DNA of 64,000 nt from Myxococcus sp. RHSTA-1-4 (GTDB lineage: Bacteria; Myxococcota; Myxococcia; Myxococcales; Myxococcaceae): contig NZ_JAIQDG010000003.1 in NCBI RefSeq assembly GCF_020037125.1, positions 62,001 through 126,000 of the forward strand, in the 5' to 3' direction. A program made the position numbers and the translations under genes. This document shows, piece after piece, positions 9,192 through 18,658 of this stretch. The notes under the pieces were generated by a model, which saw only the letters and a program-made list of their open reading frames with translations, had not been told where the DNA came from and did no database searches. Numbering within the stretch: position 1 is the stretch's first letter; each line of letters begins with the position of its first letter.

Positions 9192-10187
9192 ATGCCCGGT
9201 GAGTTCGACTTCATCCGCCTCTTCCTGAGCCACTTCCCCCGGGCCCGCGTGCCCGTGGGGCCTGGTGACGACTGCGCCGTGCTTGCCCCGCAGCGCGGCG
9301 CGCTCTGTGTCACCACCGATGCCGTGGTGGAGGACGTGCACTTCACCCGCGCGGCCTTCTCGCCCGGGGACATCGGCCACAAGGCCCTGGCGGTGAACCT
9401 CTCCGACCTCGCGTCCATGGGCTGCACCCCGCGCTGGTTCGTCTGCGCGCTGGCCATGCCCAGGGGCTTCCCGGAGCGTGAGCTGTCCGGCATCGCGCGT
9501 GGCATGGCGGCCCTGGCCCGCGAGCACCGCATCGCCCTCGTCGGTGGCAACTTCACCTCCGCCCGCGAGCTGTCCATCACCATCACCGCCACCGGCGAGC
9601 TGTCCCGCCCGCCGCTCACCCGCGCCGGCGCCCGTCCCGGGGACCTCCTCTATGTGTCCGGCACCCTCGGTGAGGCGCGCCTCGGACTGCAACAGCTCCT
9701 TTCAGGCCTGAAGCGCGGCGCCGCCGTGCGCCGCCAGCGCCGCCCCGAGCCTCGCGTGGCCCTGGGGCGGCTCGCCTCGCGCTTCGCGTCCGGCGCGCTG
9801 GACATCTCCGACGGGCTCGCCCAGGACCTGGGCCACCTGTGCGCCGCCTCGCGTGTGCACGCGACGCTGGAGCTGGAGCGGCTGCCCATGACGGCCGCGG
9901 TGCGCAAGGCGCTCGGACCCGAGGGCGCGCTGGCCGGCGGCGAGGACTACGAGCTGCTGCTGTCCGTCCCCCCGGGACGCGGCCGGGCATTCGAGCGCGC
10001 GTGCGCCAGGGCGGGACTCCCCGTCACCCGCATCGGCCACTTCTCAGAGGGAAGCGGGTGGGTTTGCCGGGACATGACAGGCCGCGTTCTCCCACCGCCA
10101 GCCGGGTTCGACCACTTCCGGGCACCGACCGCCGGATTGACCCTGCGGAACAGCAAGGCTAAACCCGTGGCGCTTCTCCTCCCCTGA
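9192..10187 (+). CDS. thiL: Thiamine-monophosphate kinase
   Basis: 331 residues, the usual length for ThiL. It phosphorylates thiamine monophosphate to thiamine diphosphate, the last step of cofactor synthesis, in the cytosol. Diagnostic stretches: an acidic Mg-ATP site near the N-terminus (VGPGDDCAV), TTDAVVEDVHF, the glycine-rich VNLSDLASMGC, LVGGNFT, the DISDGL motif near 199 and GGEDYELL. There is no convincing Shine-Dalgarno sequence before the ATG at 9192, but the frame and family alignment begin here (EFDFIRLF). Other thiamine genes are absent from the window. Confidence 0.92.
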   Translation: MPGEFDFIRLFLSHFPRARVPVGPGDDCAVLAPQRGALCVTTDAVVEDVHFTRAAFSPGDIGHKALAVNLSDLASMGCTPRWFVCALAMPRGFPERELSGIARGMAALAREHRIALVGGNFTSARELSITITATGELSRPPLTRAGARPGDLLYVSGTLGEARLGLQQLLSGLKRGAAVRRQRRPEPRVALGRLASRFASGALDISDGLAQDLGHLCAASRVHATLELERLPMTAAVRKALGPEGALAGGEDYELLLSVPPGRGRAFERACARAGLPVTRIGHFSEGSGWVCRDMTGRVLPPPAGFDHFRAPTAGLTLRNSKAKPVALLLP

Positions 10188-10196
10188 AAGCATCCC

Positions 10197-11575
10197 GTGC
10201 GCCGTCCCCTTCGCGACGACACATCCCCCGGACTCACTCCCCGCCGCGAGCCCGTGCAGCGACTGCTCCGGGCCGTGGACAGCCCCCGTGCCACCCGCGA
10301 GGTCTCCCTCCACCGGAAGATTCTCAACGGGTACGTCGTGCTCGGGCTGCTGCTCATCGTGTGGATGTTCTCGTCGGACATCCTCTTCCGTGAGCTGAGC
10401 CCCGGGCCGGGCCTCTGGAAGGACCTGGTGCGCGGCGGCGTCGCCGTCTTCATCACCGGCGCGGCCGCGGCGCTGCTGCCCTCGCTGCTCGCGCGCGTCA
10501 CCCGCGTGAAGGTGCTCAGCCGCTCCGCCTACGAAATCTCCCAGGGCGACCTGTCCAAGCCCGTGGCCGCCGAGGCCGGCAGCACCCGCGACGAAATCGA
10601 CGAGCTGACCGGCGCCATCACCCGCATGCAGGAGAACCTGCGCGAGCTGGTGGGCAAGATTCAGGAGACCGCCAAGAGCGTCGCCGACACCGCCATCGAC
10701 CTGCAGCGCTCGGCGGAGAACGTCAACGGCTCCACCGAGGAGGTGGGCTCGTCGATGCACAAGATTGCCTCCGGCGCCGAGTCGCAGTCGCAGCTCGTCT
10801 CCAAGGCGTCCAAGGTCATCACCGAGATGGCCGGCAGCATCCAGCGCACCACGGCCAGCGCCGAGGACGCGGCGAAGACGGCGCTGGAGACCAGCGGCGC
10901 GGCCGACGACGGCTCCAAGGCGGCGCGCCTGGCCGGCGACAAGGTGAAGAAGGTCTTCAACCGCATCGAGTCCGCCAGCCAGCAGGTGTTCGCCTTCGGC
11001 GAGAAGACGCAGGAAATCTCAAAAATCGTCGTCGCGATTACGCAGGTGGCGCAGCAGACGAACCTGCTCGCGCTCAACGCCACCATCGAGGCGGCGCGCG
11101 CGGGTGAGTACGGCCGCGGCTTCGCGGTGGTGGCCGACGAGGTCCGCAAGCTGGCGGAGAGCTCCGGCCGCTCGGCGGAGCAGATTTCCAAGCTGGCGAG
11201 CGACATCTCCGGCCAGTCCACCTCCGTCGTGAGCGCCATGAAGGAGGGCATCGCGGAGCTGGCCGAGGGCCGCGAGGACCTGGGCAACATCGTCCGCTCC
11301 ATGGGCGCCATCACCGACACCATCCGCAAGGGCGCCGAGAAGGTGCACCTCATCTCCGAGACCACCCGCGAGCAGCTCAAGGGCAGCGAGGAGATGGTGA
11401 AGGCCATCGAGGAAATCAAGCTGGTGGCGCGCAACAACGCCGCCTCCACCGAGGCCATCCAGGAAGTCATCCAGGAGCAGACGGCCGCCGTGTCGCGCAT
11501 GACGTCGCTGGCCAGCGAGCTGACCAACCTCTCCGTCGAGCTGCAGAGCGTCGTCCGCAGCTTCCGCCTGAGCCC

Positions 11576-11579
<4 letters not shown>
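10197..11579 (+). CDS. Methyl-accepting chemotaxis protein without a periplasmic sensor
   Basis: 460 residues from a GTG start. Two membrane helices at about 42-62 and 75-100 are separated by only about 12 residues, so there is no room for a periplasmic ligand-binding domain. A HAMP-like linker ([17 protein letters not shown]) follows, then a long coiled-coil signalling domain with the hairpin-tip consensus ([22 protein letters not shown], split here as [16 protein letters not shown] and [18 protein letters not shown]). It would signal to the CheA encoded downstream. It overlaps the next gene by 4 bp (ATGA), so the two are translationally coupled. Confidence 0.9.
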
Positions 11580-12091
<512 letters not shown>

Positions 12092-12128
12092 CTCAGCGGC
12101 CGGTGGGTCCCGGCCATTTCAGAGCGGA

Positions 12129-12134
12129 TAGAAC
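12129..12134 (+). promoter_or_regulatory. -10-like element giving a probable leaderless cheW mRNA
   Basis: TAGAAC stands 9 nt before the GTG start codon, with no Shine-Dalgarno sequence between them. Transcription starting about 7 nt after the element would begin at or just before the start codon. No good -35 hexamer is seen. Confidence 0.35.
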
Positions 12135-12143
12135 GTTACTCCT

Positions 12144-12566
12144 GTGCGGCACGTCATCTTCCGGGTGGAAAAAGAGCGCTACGGGCTGCCGCTATCGGCG
12201 GTGCGGGAGGTCGTCGTGCCTCCCGCGCGCTTCACCCGCGTGCCCCGCGCCCCCTCGGCGATTACCGGGGTGATGAACCTTCGCGGCAGAGTGGTGACGG
12301 TGGTGGAATTGCGGCAGCTCCTGAACCTCCCGGACAGCCCCACGCCCCCGGCACGGGTCGTGCTGCTGGACCGCGGGCGGCGTGATTTGGGCCTGCTGGT
12401 GACGGATGTAGATGGTATCGAAGCAGTCGAGCGGGTGAGCACGGCACCGGGGAAGTTGACCCCCGCCATCCGGGGGGTTGCCCGGCTGGGAGGTCTGGGA
12501 GTCACCGTTCTGGACCCCGAAGGGTTGGATGCCGCGGTGGTTGCCTTGTTCACCCACTCCAAGTGA
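12144..12566 (+). CDS. CheW-like adaptor
   Basis: 140 residues, a complete single CheW (SH3-like) domain: VIFRVEKERYGLPLSAVREVV, the signature GVMNLRGRVVTVVELRQLL, and LLVTDVDGIEAVE. CheW couples receptors to the kinase CheA at the inner membrane. The GTG start has no Shine-Dalgarno sequence (see the element at 12129). A perfect 8-bp stem-loop separates it from cheY. The symbol cheW is generic, since myxobacteria carry several chemosensory systems and this one cannot be assigned to a named cluster from sequence alone. Confidence 0.88.
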   Translation: MRHVIFRVEKERYGLPLSAVREVVVPPARFTRVPRAPSAITGVMNLRGRVVTVVELRQLLNLPDSPTPPARVVLLDRGRRDLGLLVTDVDGIEAVERVSTAPGKLTPAIRGVARLGGLGVTVLDPEGLDAAVVALFTHSK

Positions 12567-12580
12567 GTAGCCCCCTGGAA

Positions 12581-12604
12581 AGCGCGGATGCTAGTGTCCG
12601 CGCT
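12581..12604 (+). terminator. Stem-loop between cheW and cheY
   Basis: AGCGCGGA and TCCGCGCT form a perfect 8-bp stem around an 8-nt loop. There is no T-run after it. It could be an attenuator, an RNA-processing site or a weak terminator that sets different cheW and cheYAC levels. The loop sequence TGCTAGTG also resembles an extended -10, so an internal promoter is the other reading. Confidence 0.4.
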
Positions 12605-12636
12605 CCTCTAGGTGATTCGGAGGCGGAGTTCTTCAC

Positions 12637-13005
12637 ATGGCTAAGCGGGTCCTGGTCGTCGACGACGCCATCTTCATGCGCAACATGATCAAGGACATCT
12701 TTGCGTCTGGAGGTTTCGAGGTCGTCGGCGAGGCCGCCAACGGCCTTGAAGCGGTTGAGAAGTACAAGGAACTCAAGCCCGACCTCACGACGATGGACAT
12801 CGTGATGCCGTTCAAGAGCGGCATCGAGGCCACCCGGGAAATCATCAAGGCCGACAGCAGCGCCGTGGTCATCATGTGCTCGGCGCTGGGGCAGGAGAGT
12901 CTGGTGATGGAGGCCATCGAGGCCGGGGCGTCCGACTTCATCGTCAAGCCGTTCCGGGCCGAGGACGTGCTCGCGGTGGTGAAGAAGGTACTGGGAGAGA
13001 CGTGA
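12637..13005 (+). CDS. CheY-like single-domain response regulator
   Basis: 122 residues, a receiver domain only. The acidic pair is D9/D10, the phospho-acceptor is D54 (TTMDIVMP), with the conserved Ser in MCSALG and Lys in FIVKPF. It would be phosphorylated by the CheA encoded 50 bp downstream and dephosphorylated by CheC. It has no output domain, so it acts through protein contact (motor, polarity or transcription partner not known). GGAGGCGGAG lies before the ATG, which is a strong ribosome-binding site. Confidence 0.92.
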   Translation: MAKRVLVVDDAIFMRNMIKDIFASGGFEVVGEAANGLEAVEKYKELKPDLTTMDIVMPFKSGIEATREIIKADSSAVVIMCSALGQESLVMEAIEAGASDFIVKPFRAEDVLAVVKKVLGET

Positions 13006-13055
13006 GCGGTATCGCCTCGCGGCGGCCGCTCCCTTCGTGTTGACGAGGCCGGGCC

Positions 13056-15422
13056 ATGACCATGGACATGTCCCGTTACCTCGGGCTCTTCATCTCCGAG
13101 GCCACCGAGCACCTGGAGTCGCTCGGGAGGGACCTCGTGCAGTTGGAGCGCGAGGGCACCGCCACGGTGGTGGACTCCATGTTCCGCCATGCCCACTCCG
13201 TGAAGGGCATGGCGTCGTCGATGGGCTTCGAGTCCATCGCCATCCTCGCCCACCGCGTGGAAGACCTGGTGGACGCCGTCCGGCAGGACCGCGCCCGGCT
13301 GGACCGCGACGTGGTGGACCTGCTCCTCACCGCCGCGGACACCATGCTCGCGCAGGTGCGGGCCGTGGCGGAGAACCAGCAGCCGGATGAGGCCTCCGCG
13401 CTCCTGACGCAGCTCGGCAATCGTGTCACCGCGATGACGGGGAAGGGCCTGGCCACCACCCGCGTCGCGAAGGTGACCGCGCTCAAGCCCGCCGGGACGG
13501 AGGCGGGCGCGGCGGGTACGGCGCAGGCGGGGGGCGGCGCGGCTTCCTCCTCGCAGGTGGCGGGTGCTCCGGCTTCGACGGCTTCCACCACGGGCTCCGC
13601 GGCGGAGGGGGTGAAGTCCGCTGACGCGGGAGCCTCCCCGGGTTCCGCCCGCTCGCCGGGCGTGGTGGGGCTGGCGGGGGCCACGGTGGATATGGGGGCC
13701 CAGGGCCTGCCGCTGCCGCCGGACCTGCTCGCGCCTCCGGGCACGTCTTCCGACACGGCCTCGACGTCCGGTGCGCCCTCGGGCGCGGCGGCCGCCGTGG
13801 CGGCGGCGATGGGGCTCGTGGCCCCGGCCTCGACGGACCTGGGAGACGGGCTGAAGGCGGCCGCGAGCGCTCCGGTGCCGGAGGCCGGCCCGGTCCGGGG
13901 GGCCTCCCCGCCACGCGCCGAGCCCGAGGTGCGCGGCGCGATGCAGCGCTGGGCGGTGCGGCTGCGAATCGCCCCCACATGCCAGGTGCCCGGCGTGCGC
14001 GCGTTCCTGGTGCACAAGCGCCTCACCAACCTGGGCACGCTGGTGGACCTGCGGCCCGCGCTGGAGGAGCTGAAGGCCGGCCGGATTCCCGACGGCTACA
14101 TCCAGCTCGAGCTGGAGACGACGGCGGGCGACACGGGCATCCACGCGTCGCTGCGGAACGTGGCGGAGGTGGAGGTCGTCTCCGTGAAGCCGGCGGTGGC
14201 CGCGCCCGCCCCGGCGGTGGCCGCGCCCGCCGCCTCCGAGGCCGCTCGCGCCAGCCCCGACGCCACGGCGCGCACGGTGCGCGTGCGCACGGAGCTGCTC
14301 GACTACTTCCTGGACACGGTGGGCGAGCTGATGCTCGCCACGGCCCGCCTGCGCGAGGTGGGCAAGGTGCTGCCGGAGAATGCCCGCCCCGCGCTGGAGG
14401 AGGGCGTCTACCGGCTGCACACGCTGGTGAAGGACCTGCACGACAAGGTGATGACGGCGCGCATGACGCCGCTGTCGCTCATCACCGACAGGCTGCCCCG
14501 CGCCGCGCGTGACATCGCCCGGCGCAAGGAGCGCGAGGTCGACCTGGTCATCACCGGCGCGGAAATCGAGCTGGACCGGGCCATCCTCGACGAGCTGGCC
14601 GACCCGTTGATGCACCTGCTGCGCAACTGCATCGACCACGGGCTGGAGTCGCCCGAGGAGCGCATCGCCGCGAAGAAGGGCCCGCGCGGCCGGGTGCTGG
14701 TGGCGGTGAAGCGCGCCAGGGACCGCGTCATCATCGAAATCGAGGACGACGGCCGCGGCATGGACCCGGGGAAGCTGAAGAGCGCCGCGGTGGCTCGCGG
14801 GCTGCTCTCCGTGGAGACCGCGGCGCGCATGACGGACCGCGAGGCCTTCCTGCTGTCATGTCTGCCGGGCGTCTCCACCGCCAAGGACATCACCGACATC
14901 TCCGGCCGCGGCGTGGGCATGGACGCGGTGAAGCGCGTGGTGGAGAACGTCGGCGGCACGCTCGAAATCGACAGCGAGAAGGGCCGGGGCACGCGCTTCA
15001 CGCTGCGGCTGCCGCTGACGGTGGCGGTGGTGCATCTGCTGCTGGTGGAGGTGGGCGAGGAGGTCTTCGGCCTGCCCATCGCCAAGGTGGTGGGCGCCAC
15101 GGAGGCGGATGGCGAGGCGCTCAGCCGCAGCCGCGAGACGGCACTCCTGCCCCATGGCAACTCGCTGCTGCCGGTCCATTCGCTGGACACGCTGGTGGGC
15201 GTGCCCGCGCCGCCGCGACAGGGCGCACGGCCCTTCGTGGTGATGGACGCGGACTCGGGGCGGGTGGCGCTGGCGGTGGACCGGTTGCTGGGCCAGGAAG
15301 AGGTGGTGCTCAAGCCGCTGTCCCGTCCGCTCGACCTGCTGCCCGGGCTGTCGGGAGTGACCATCCTGGGAAGTGGCCGTCCGGTCTTCATCCTGGACGT
15401 GCCGAGGTTACTGTCCGCGTGA
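13056..15422 (+). CDS. cheA: Chemotaxis histidine kinase CheA
   Basis: 788 residues. HPt (P1) domain with phospho-acceptor H47 in HAHSVKG; a long Ala/Pro/Gly-rich linker (about 135-290) with a small tandem PAVAAPA repeat further on; a P2-like response-regulator-binding domain (about 292-375, LRIAPTCQVPGVRAF); dimerisation P3; HATPase P4 (NCIDHGLE, DDGRGMD, GRGVGMD); and a C-terminal CheW-like P5 domain. All kinase motifs are intact. It takes signals from the MCP through CheW and phosphorylates CheY. ATGs at 13062 and 13068 are alternative starts. It overlaps cheC by 4 bp. No cheR or cheB is nearby. Confidence 0.93.
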   Translation: MTMDMSRYLGLFISEATEHLESLGRDLVQLEREGTATVVDSMFRHAHSVKGMASSMGFESIAILAHRVEDLVDAVRQDRARLDRDVVDLLLTAADTMLAQVRAVAENQQPDEASALLTQLGNRVTAMTGKGLATTRVAKVTALKPAGTEAGAAGTAQAGGGAASSSQVAGAPASTASTTGSAAEGVKSADAGASPGSARSPGVVGLAGATVDMGAQGLPLPPDLLAPPGTSSDTASTSGAPSGAAAAVAAAMGLVAPASTDLGDGLKAAASAPVPEAGPVRGASPPRAEPEVRGAMQRWAVRLRIAPTCQVPGVRAFLVHKRLTNLGTLVDLRPALEELKAGRIPDGYIQLELETTAGDTGIHASLRNVAEVEVVSVKPAVAAPAPAVAAPAASEAARASPDATARTVRVRTELLDYFLDTVGELMLATARLREVGKVLPENARPALEEGVYRLHTLVKDLHDKVMTARMTPLSLITDRLPRAARDIARRKEREVDLVITGAEIELDRAILDELADPLMHLLRNCIDHGLESPEERIAAKKGPRGRVLVAVKRARDRVIIEIEDDGRGMDPGKLKSAAVARGLLSVETAARMTDREAFLLSCLPGVSTAKDITDISGRGVGMDAVKRVVENVGGTLEIDSEKGRGTRFTLRLPLTVAVVHLLLVEVGEEVFGLPIAKVVGATEADGEALSRSRETALLPHGNSLLPVHSLDTLVGVPAPPRQGARPFVVMDADSGRVALAVDRLLGQEEVVLKPLSRPLDLLPGLSGVTILGSGRPVFILDVPRLLSA

Positions 15423-16018
15423 GCCTGCCCCTTCCCAGCGACGCGCAGCTCGATGCCCTGCGCGAGGTGGCGAACATCGGCTGCGGCCACGCGGCCAATG
15501 CGCTCTCCCGGCTGTTGGGCGGGCGGAAGGTGGACCTGTCCATTCCCCGCGTGCTCGAGGGCGGCCCGGCCGACACCGTCGCGCTGGTGGGCGGGGACTC
15601 GCGGGTGGTGGCGGCATGGCTGGGCATCCGCGGTGGGCTGCGGGGCGCCATGCTGCTGGTGCTGCCCCGGGAAGACGGCGGCGCGCTGGAGTCGCTGCTG
15701 CTGGGCGGACAGCCCGCGGAGCAGGGCGAGCGCGACAGCGTCATGGCGGAGGTGGCCAACATCGCCGCCAGCGCGTGCCTGTCCGCCCTGGGCGGGCTGA
15801 CGGGTTGGAAGCTGATGCCCACCGTGCCCACGGTGCGCCGCGGGGGCGCGCGAGACGCGGTGACCGAGGCGGTGGCCGGAGTGTCTGGCGACGCGGGCCG
15901 GCTGGTGGTGCTGGAGGCGCGCATCCAGGCGGCCTCGGTGCCCCCGGTGGGCGGGCAGCTCCTGCTGGTGCTGGAGCAGGAGAGCTCCCGGGCGCTGCTG
16001 GCGCGGCTGGGCGTATAG
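15419..16018 (+). CDS. cheC: CheC-type CheY-phosphate phosphatase
   Basis: 199 residues from a GTG that overlaps the cheA stop (GTGA). Both CheC active-site repeats are present: E..N in LREVANIGCGHAANALS ending in IP, and E..N in MAEVANIAASACLSAL ending in VP, so both phosphatase faces look functional. CheC hydrolyses CheY-P. In some bacteria it works with CheD, which is not in this window. Coupling to cheA implies matched synthesis of kinase and phosphatase. Confidence 0.88.
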   Translation: MSLPLPSDAQLDALREVANIGCGHAANALSRLLGGRKVDLSIPRVLEGGPADTVALVGGDSRVVAAWLGIRGGLRGAMLLVLPREDGGALESLLLGGQPAEQGERDSVMAEVANIAASACLSALGGLTGWKLMPTVPTVRRGGARDAVTEAVAGVSGDAGRLVVLEARIQAASVPPVGGQLLLVLEQESSRALLARLGV

Positions 16019-16030
16019 CCCGTTTCGCGG

Positions 16031-16036
16031 TAGACG
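16031..16036 (+). promoter_or_regulatory. -10-like element giving a probable leaderless larB mRNA
   Basis: TAGACG is followed by GGCGCGC and then the ATG of larB, a gap of 7 nt with no ribosome-binding site. Nearly the same arrangement (TAGGAT, GCGCGCC, ATG) precedes the minus-strand gene at 52484. No -35 is evident. Confidence 0.35.
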
Positions 16037-16043
16037 GGCGCGC

Positions 16044-16796
16044 ATGGACGAGAAGGCGCTGAAGCAGCTCCTCGGGAGCGTGAAGTCGGGCCGCGTGTCG
16101 GTGGACGACGCGGTGGGCCGGTTGAAGGACCTGCCCTTCGCCGAGCTGGGCTATGCGACGCTCGACACGCACCGCAACCTGCGTTTCGGCTTCCCGGAGG
16201 TGGTGCTGGGCGAGCCGAAGACGGTGGACCAGCTGCTGGGCATCGTCGGCGCGCTGGTGGAGCGCAAGCAGACGGTGCTGGTGACGCGGCTGCAGCCGGA
16301 CAAGGCGGAGGCCCTGGTGGCGCGCTTCCCCAAGGGCGAGTACCACTCCGTGGCGCGCATCTTCCACCTGAAGCAGGGCAAGGTGCGCGCGGGCCGCGTG
16401 GCGGTGGTGACGGCCGGCACCAGCGACATCCCCGTGGCGGAGGAGGCGGCGCTCACCGCCGAGGCCATGGGCGCGGAGGTGCGGCGCGTCTACGACGTGG
16501 GCGTGGCCGGCATCCACCGGCTGCTGCGGCGGCGCGAGGAAATCCAGGAGTGCCACGCCGCGGTGGTGGTGGCGGGCATGGAGGGCGCGCTGGCGAGCGC
16601 GCTGGGCGGACTGGTGGGCATCCCCGTGGTGGCGGTGCCCACGTCCGTGGGCTACGGCGCCAACTTCAAGGGCGTGTCCGCGCTGCTGGCCATGGTGAAC
16701 TCGTGCGCCTCCAACGTGGCCACGGTGAACATCGACAACGGGTTCGGCGGTGGCTTCTACGCGGCGCTGATTTCCCGGACGAAGGGACGGCGGTGA
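16044..16796 (+). CDS. larB: LarB, pyridinium-3,5-biscarboxylic acid mononucleotide synthase
   Basis: 250 residues. LarB carboxylates and hydrolyses nicotinic acid adenine dinucleotide, the first step toward the nickel-pincer cofactor used by lactate racemase and related enzymes. The C-terminal half is the PurE-like AIR-carboxylase fold: [54 protein letters not shown] and INNIDNGFG-like end ([10 protein letters not shown]). The stop codon overlaps the larC ATG (TGATG), so the two are coupled. The family match is very clear. Confidence 0.93.
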   Translation: MDEKALKQLLGSVKSGRVSVDDAVGRLKDLPFAELGYATLDTHRNLRFGFPEVVLGEPKTVDQLLGIVGALVERKQTVLVTRLQPDKAEALVARFPKGEYHSVARIFHLKQGKVRAGRVAVVTAGTSDIPVAEEAALTAEAMGAEVRRVYDVGVAGIHRLLRRREEIQECHAAVVVAGMEGALASALGGLVGIPVVAVPTSVGYGANFKGVSALLAMVNSCASNVATVNIDNGFGGGFYAALISRTKGRR

Positions 16797-17968
16797 TGCG
16801 GCGCATCCTCTACCTGGAGCCGGTGGGCGGCATCGCCGGCGACATGTTCCTTGCGGCGGGCATCGACCTGGGGCTGGCCCCGGCCGACCTCGAGCAGGCG
16901 CTGCGCGGGCTGAGCGTGCCCGGGTGGAAGCTGGCGGTGCAGCGCGCGGTGCGCCACGCCATCAGCGGCACGCACCTGGACGTGGTGCTGGACGCGCGCG
17001 AGGCGCACCCTCACCGGGCCTACGCGGACATCCGCCGGCTCATCGAGGCGGCCCCCACGCTGCCGCCCCGCGCGAAGGAGCGGGCCCTGGCGGTGTTCCG
17101 CGCCATCGGCGAGGCCGAGGCGAAGGTGCACGGCGTCTCCATCGACGACATCCACTTCCATGAGGTGGGCGCGGTGGACTCCATCGTGGACATCTGCGGC
17201 GCGGCGGTGGTGCTGGAGCTGCTGGGCAACCCGGAGGTGTACGCGGCCCCGCCCCCGCTGGGCAGCGGCACCATCCGCGTGGCCCACGGCAACATGCCCA
17301 TTCCGGTGCCCGCCACGCTGGAGTTGCTGCGCGACGTGCCCGTGCGCTTCGAGGGCGTGGGCGAGCTGACGACACCCACCGGCGCGGCGCTGCTGAAGGT
17401 GCTGGCGCACATCGGCCACCCGCCGGACTTCATCGTGGAGAAGGTGGGCTACGGCGTGGGGACGAAGGACTTCCGCGACCGGCCCAACGTGCTGCGCGCG
17501 TCGCTGGGGCGGATGGAAGAGGCCCGCGCCGAGGGCCTCTGGGTGGTGGAGGCCAACCTGGACGACGCCACGCCGCAGCTCCTGGGACACCTGGTGGACC
17601 AGCTGCTCGCCGCGGGCGCGCTCGACACGTGGGTGGCGCCGGTGGTGATGAAGAAGAGCCGGCCCGGGCACCTGCTGGGCGCGCTGGTGGAGGGGGGCAA
17701 GCGCGAGGTGGTGGTGGACGCGGTGCTGCGCGAGTCCACCACGCTGGGGGTGCGCTACCACCGCGTGGAGCGGCAGGCGCTGGAGCGCGACTGGGTGGAG
17801 GTGGAGACACCGTGGGGGAAGGTCCGCGTGAAGCGCGGCCTGCGCGGGGGCGCCGTGCTCAACGCGCACCCGGAGTTCGAGGACTGCCGCAAGGTGGCCG
17901 AGGCCGCGGGCGTGCCCGTGAAGCAGGTGATGGCCGCGGCGGTGGCGGCGCTCGGCCAGAAGGGCTGA
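16796..17968 (+). CDS. larC: LarC, nickel insertion protein of the nickel-pincer cofactor
   Basis: 390 residues from an ATG that shares one base with the larB stop. LarC inserts nickel into the pincer ligand in a CTP-dependent reaction. The N-terminus ([21 protein letters not shown]), [36 protein letters not shown] and [10 protein letters not shown] are family hallmarks. In some lactobacilli larC needs a programmed frameshift; here it is one uninterrupted frame. LarE (sulfur transferase) and the LarA apoenzyme are not in the window. It is convergent with the next gene, with only 3 bp between the stops. Confidence 0.93.
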   Translation: MRRILYLEPVGGIAGDMFLAAGIDLGLAPADLEQALRGLSVPGWKLAVQRAVRHAISGTHLDVVLDAREAHPHRAYADIRRLIEAAPTLPPRAKERALAVFRAIGEAEAKVHGVSIDDIHFHEVGAVDSIVDICGAAVVLELLGNPEVYAAPPPLGSGTIRVAHGNMPIPVPATLELLRDVPVRFEGVGELTTPTGAALLKVLAHIGHPPDFIVEKVGYGVGTKDFRDRPNVLRASLGRMEEARAEGLWVVEANLDDATPQLLGHLVDQLLAAGALDTWVAPVVMKKSRPGHLLGALVEGGKREVVVDAVLRESTTLGVRYHRVERQALERDWVEVETPWGKVRVKRGLRGGAVLNAHPEFEDCRKVAEAAGVPVKQVMAAAVAALGQKG

Positions 17969-17971
17969 GGC

Positions 17972-18658
17972 TCAGCGGTAGCGGGCGGACCTGCCGGGCA
18001 GGAACAGCACGAGGAGGAGGAGGCACATGGCTCCTCCCGCCGTCCGCGTCCGTCCCGCCCCGTAACGCCAGAGCCCCACGGCGAGGCAGAGGACCGCCGC
18101 CAGCGTCAGCCACCGCACGAGCGGGTGGGGGATGAGCGCCAGCAGCCCCGTGCCTATCGTCGAGTGCTGGGAGTAGATGCGCGCCCAACGGCCTCCGCCT
18201 TCCTCCCGGCGGAGCTGCTCGAGCTGCTGCTTGAAGCGCTCGTCCTCTTCCCGCCGCCGTGCCTCGAGCTGGCGCAGCGCTTCCACCTCGTCCGCGTGCG
18301 TCCGGCTCAGCCCCTGCCGCCGCTGCTGCCAGAGCCGCTCGTTGTATTCGCGCTGCTCGGGTGTCTCCAGGTCGGCGCCGCACACGCCGCATGCCTTCGC
18401 GAAGCGGCCATTCTCGGACTCGCACACCCTGCAGCGGGGGAAGCGCCGCGTCTCCTCCGGGTTGTCCGCGAGGGCCAGGGGGGCATCGCCCTTGAAGCGC
18501 TCCAGGTGGGCCTCGGGGACGGCGGCCTCCGCGTGCGCCTCCTTCCGCTCCTCCAGGGACTCGAAGCGGCCACCGTCCCGCAGCGGGGCGGCCGTTTCAT
18601 CGGAGCGCCCACCCCGCGCGCGCTCCAGGTGCAGGAAGCGGGAGAGCTTGGGTGTCAT
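17972..18658 (-). CDS. Zinc-ribbon, coiled-coil, C-terminal membrane protein
   Basis: 228 residues. A four-Cys zinc ribbon at about 77-98 (CRVCESENGRFAKACGVCG), a charged coiled coil (about 105-155, EVEALRQLEARRREEDERF), then two or three membrane helices at the C-terminus (about 170-222). The ATG overlaps the stop of the upstream AAA+ gene by 4 bp, so the two proteins are made together and may form one complex, the AAA+ ATPase acting on or anchored by this membrane protein (inference). No family was recognised beyond the zinc ribbon. Confidence 0.75.
   Translation of the reverse strand: MTPKLSRFLHLERARGGRSDETAAPLRDGGRFESLEERKEAHAEAAVPEAHLERFKGDAPLALADNPEETRRFPRCRVCESENGRFAKACGVCGADLETPEQREYNERLWQQRRQGLSRTHADEVEALRQLEARRREEDERFKQQLEQLRREEGGGRWARIYSQHSTIGTGLLALIPHPLVRWLTLAAVLCLAVGLWRYGAGRTRTAGGAMCLLLLVLFLPGRSARYR

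Noticed and set aside
6690-9692. 1000-residue minus-strand open frame
   Set aside because: Antisense to the VWA and sigma genes, with His/Arg-rich low-complexity translation and no motif.
16796-17968. larC frameshift as in some lactobacilli
   Set aside because: The frame is uninterrupted from ATG to stop.
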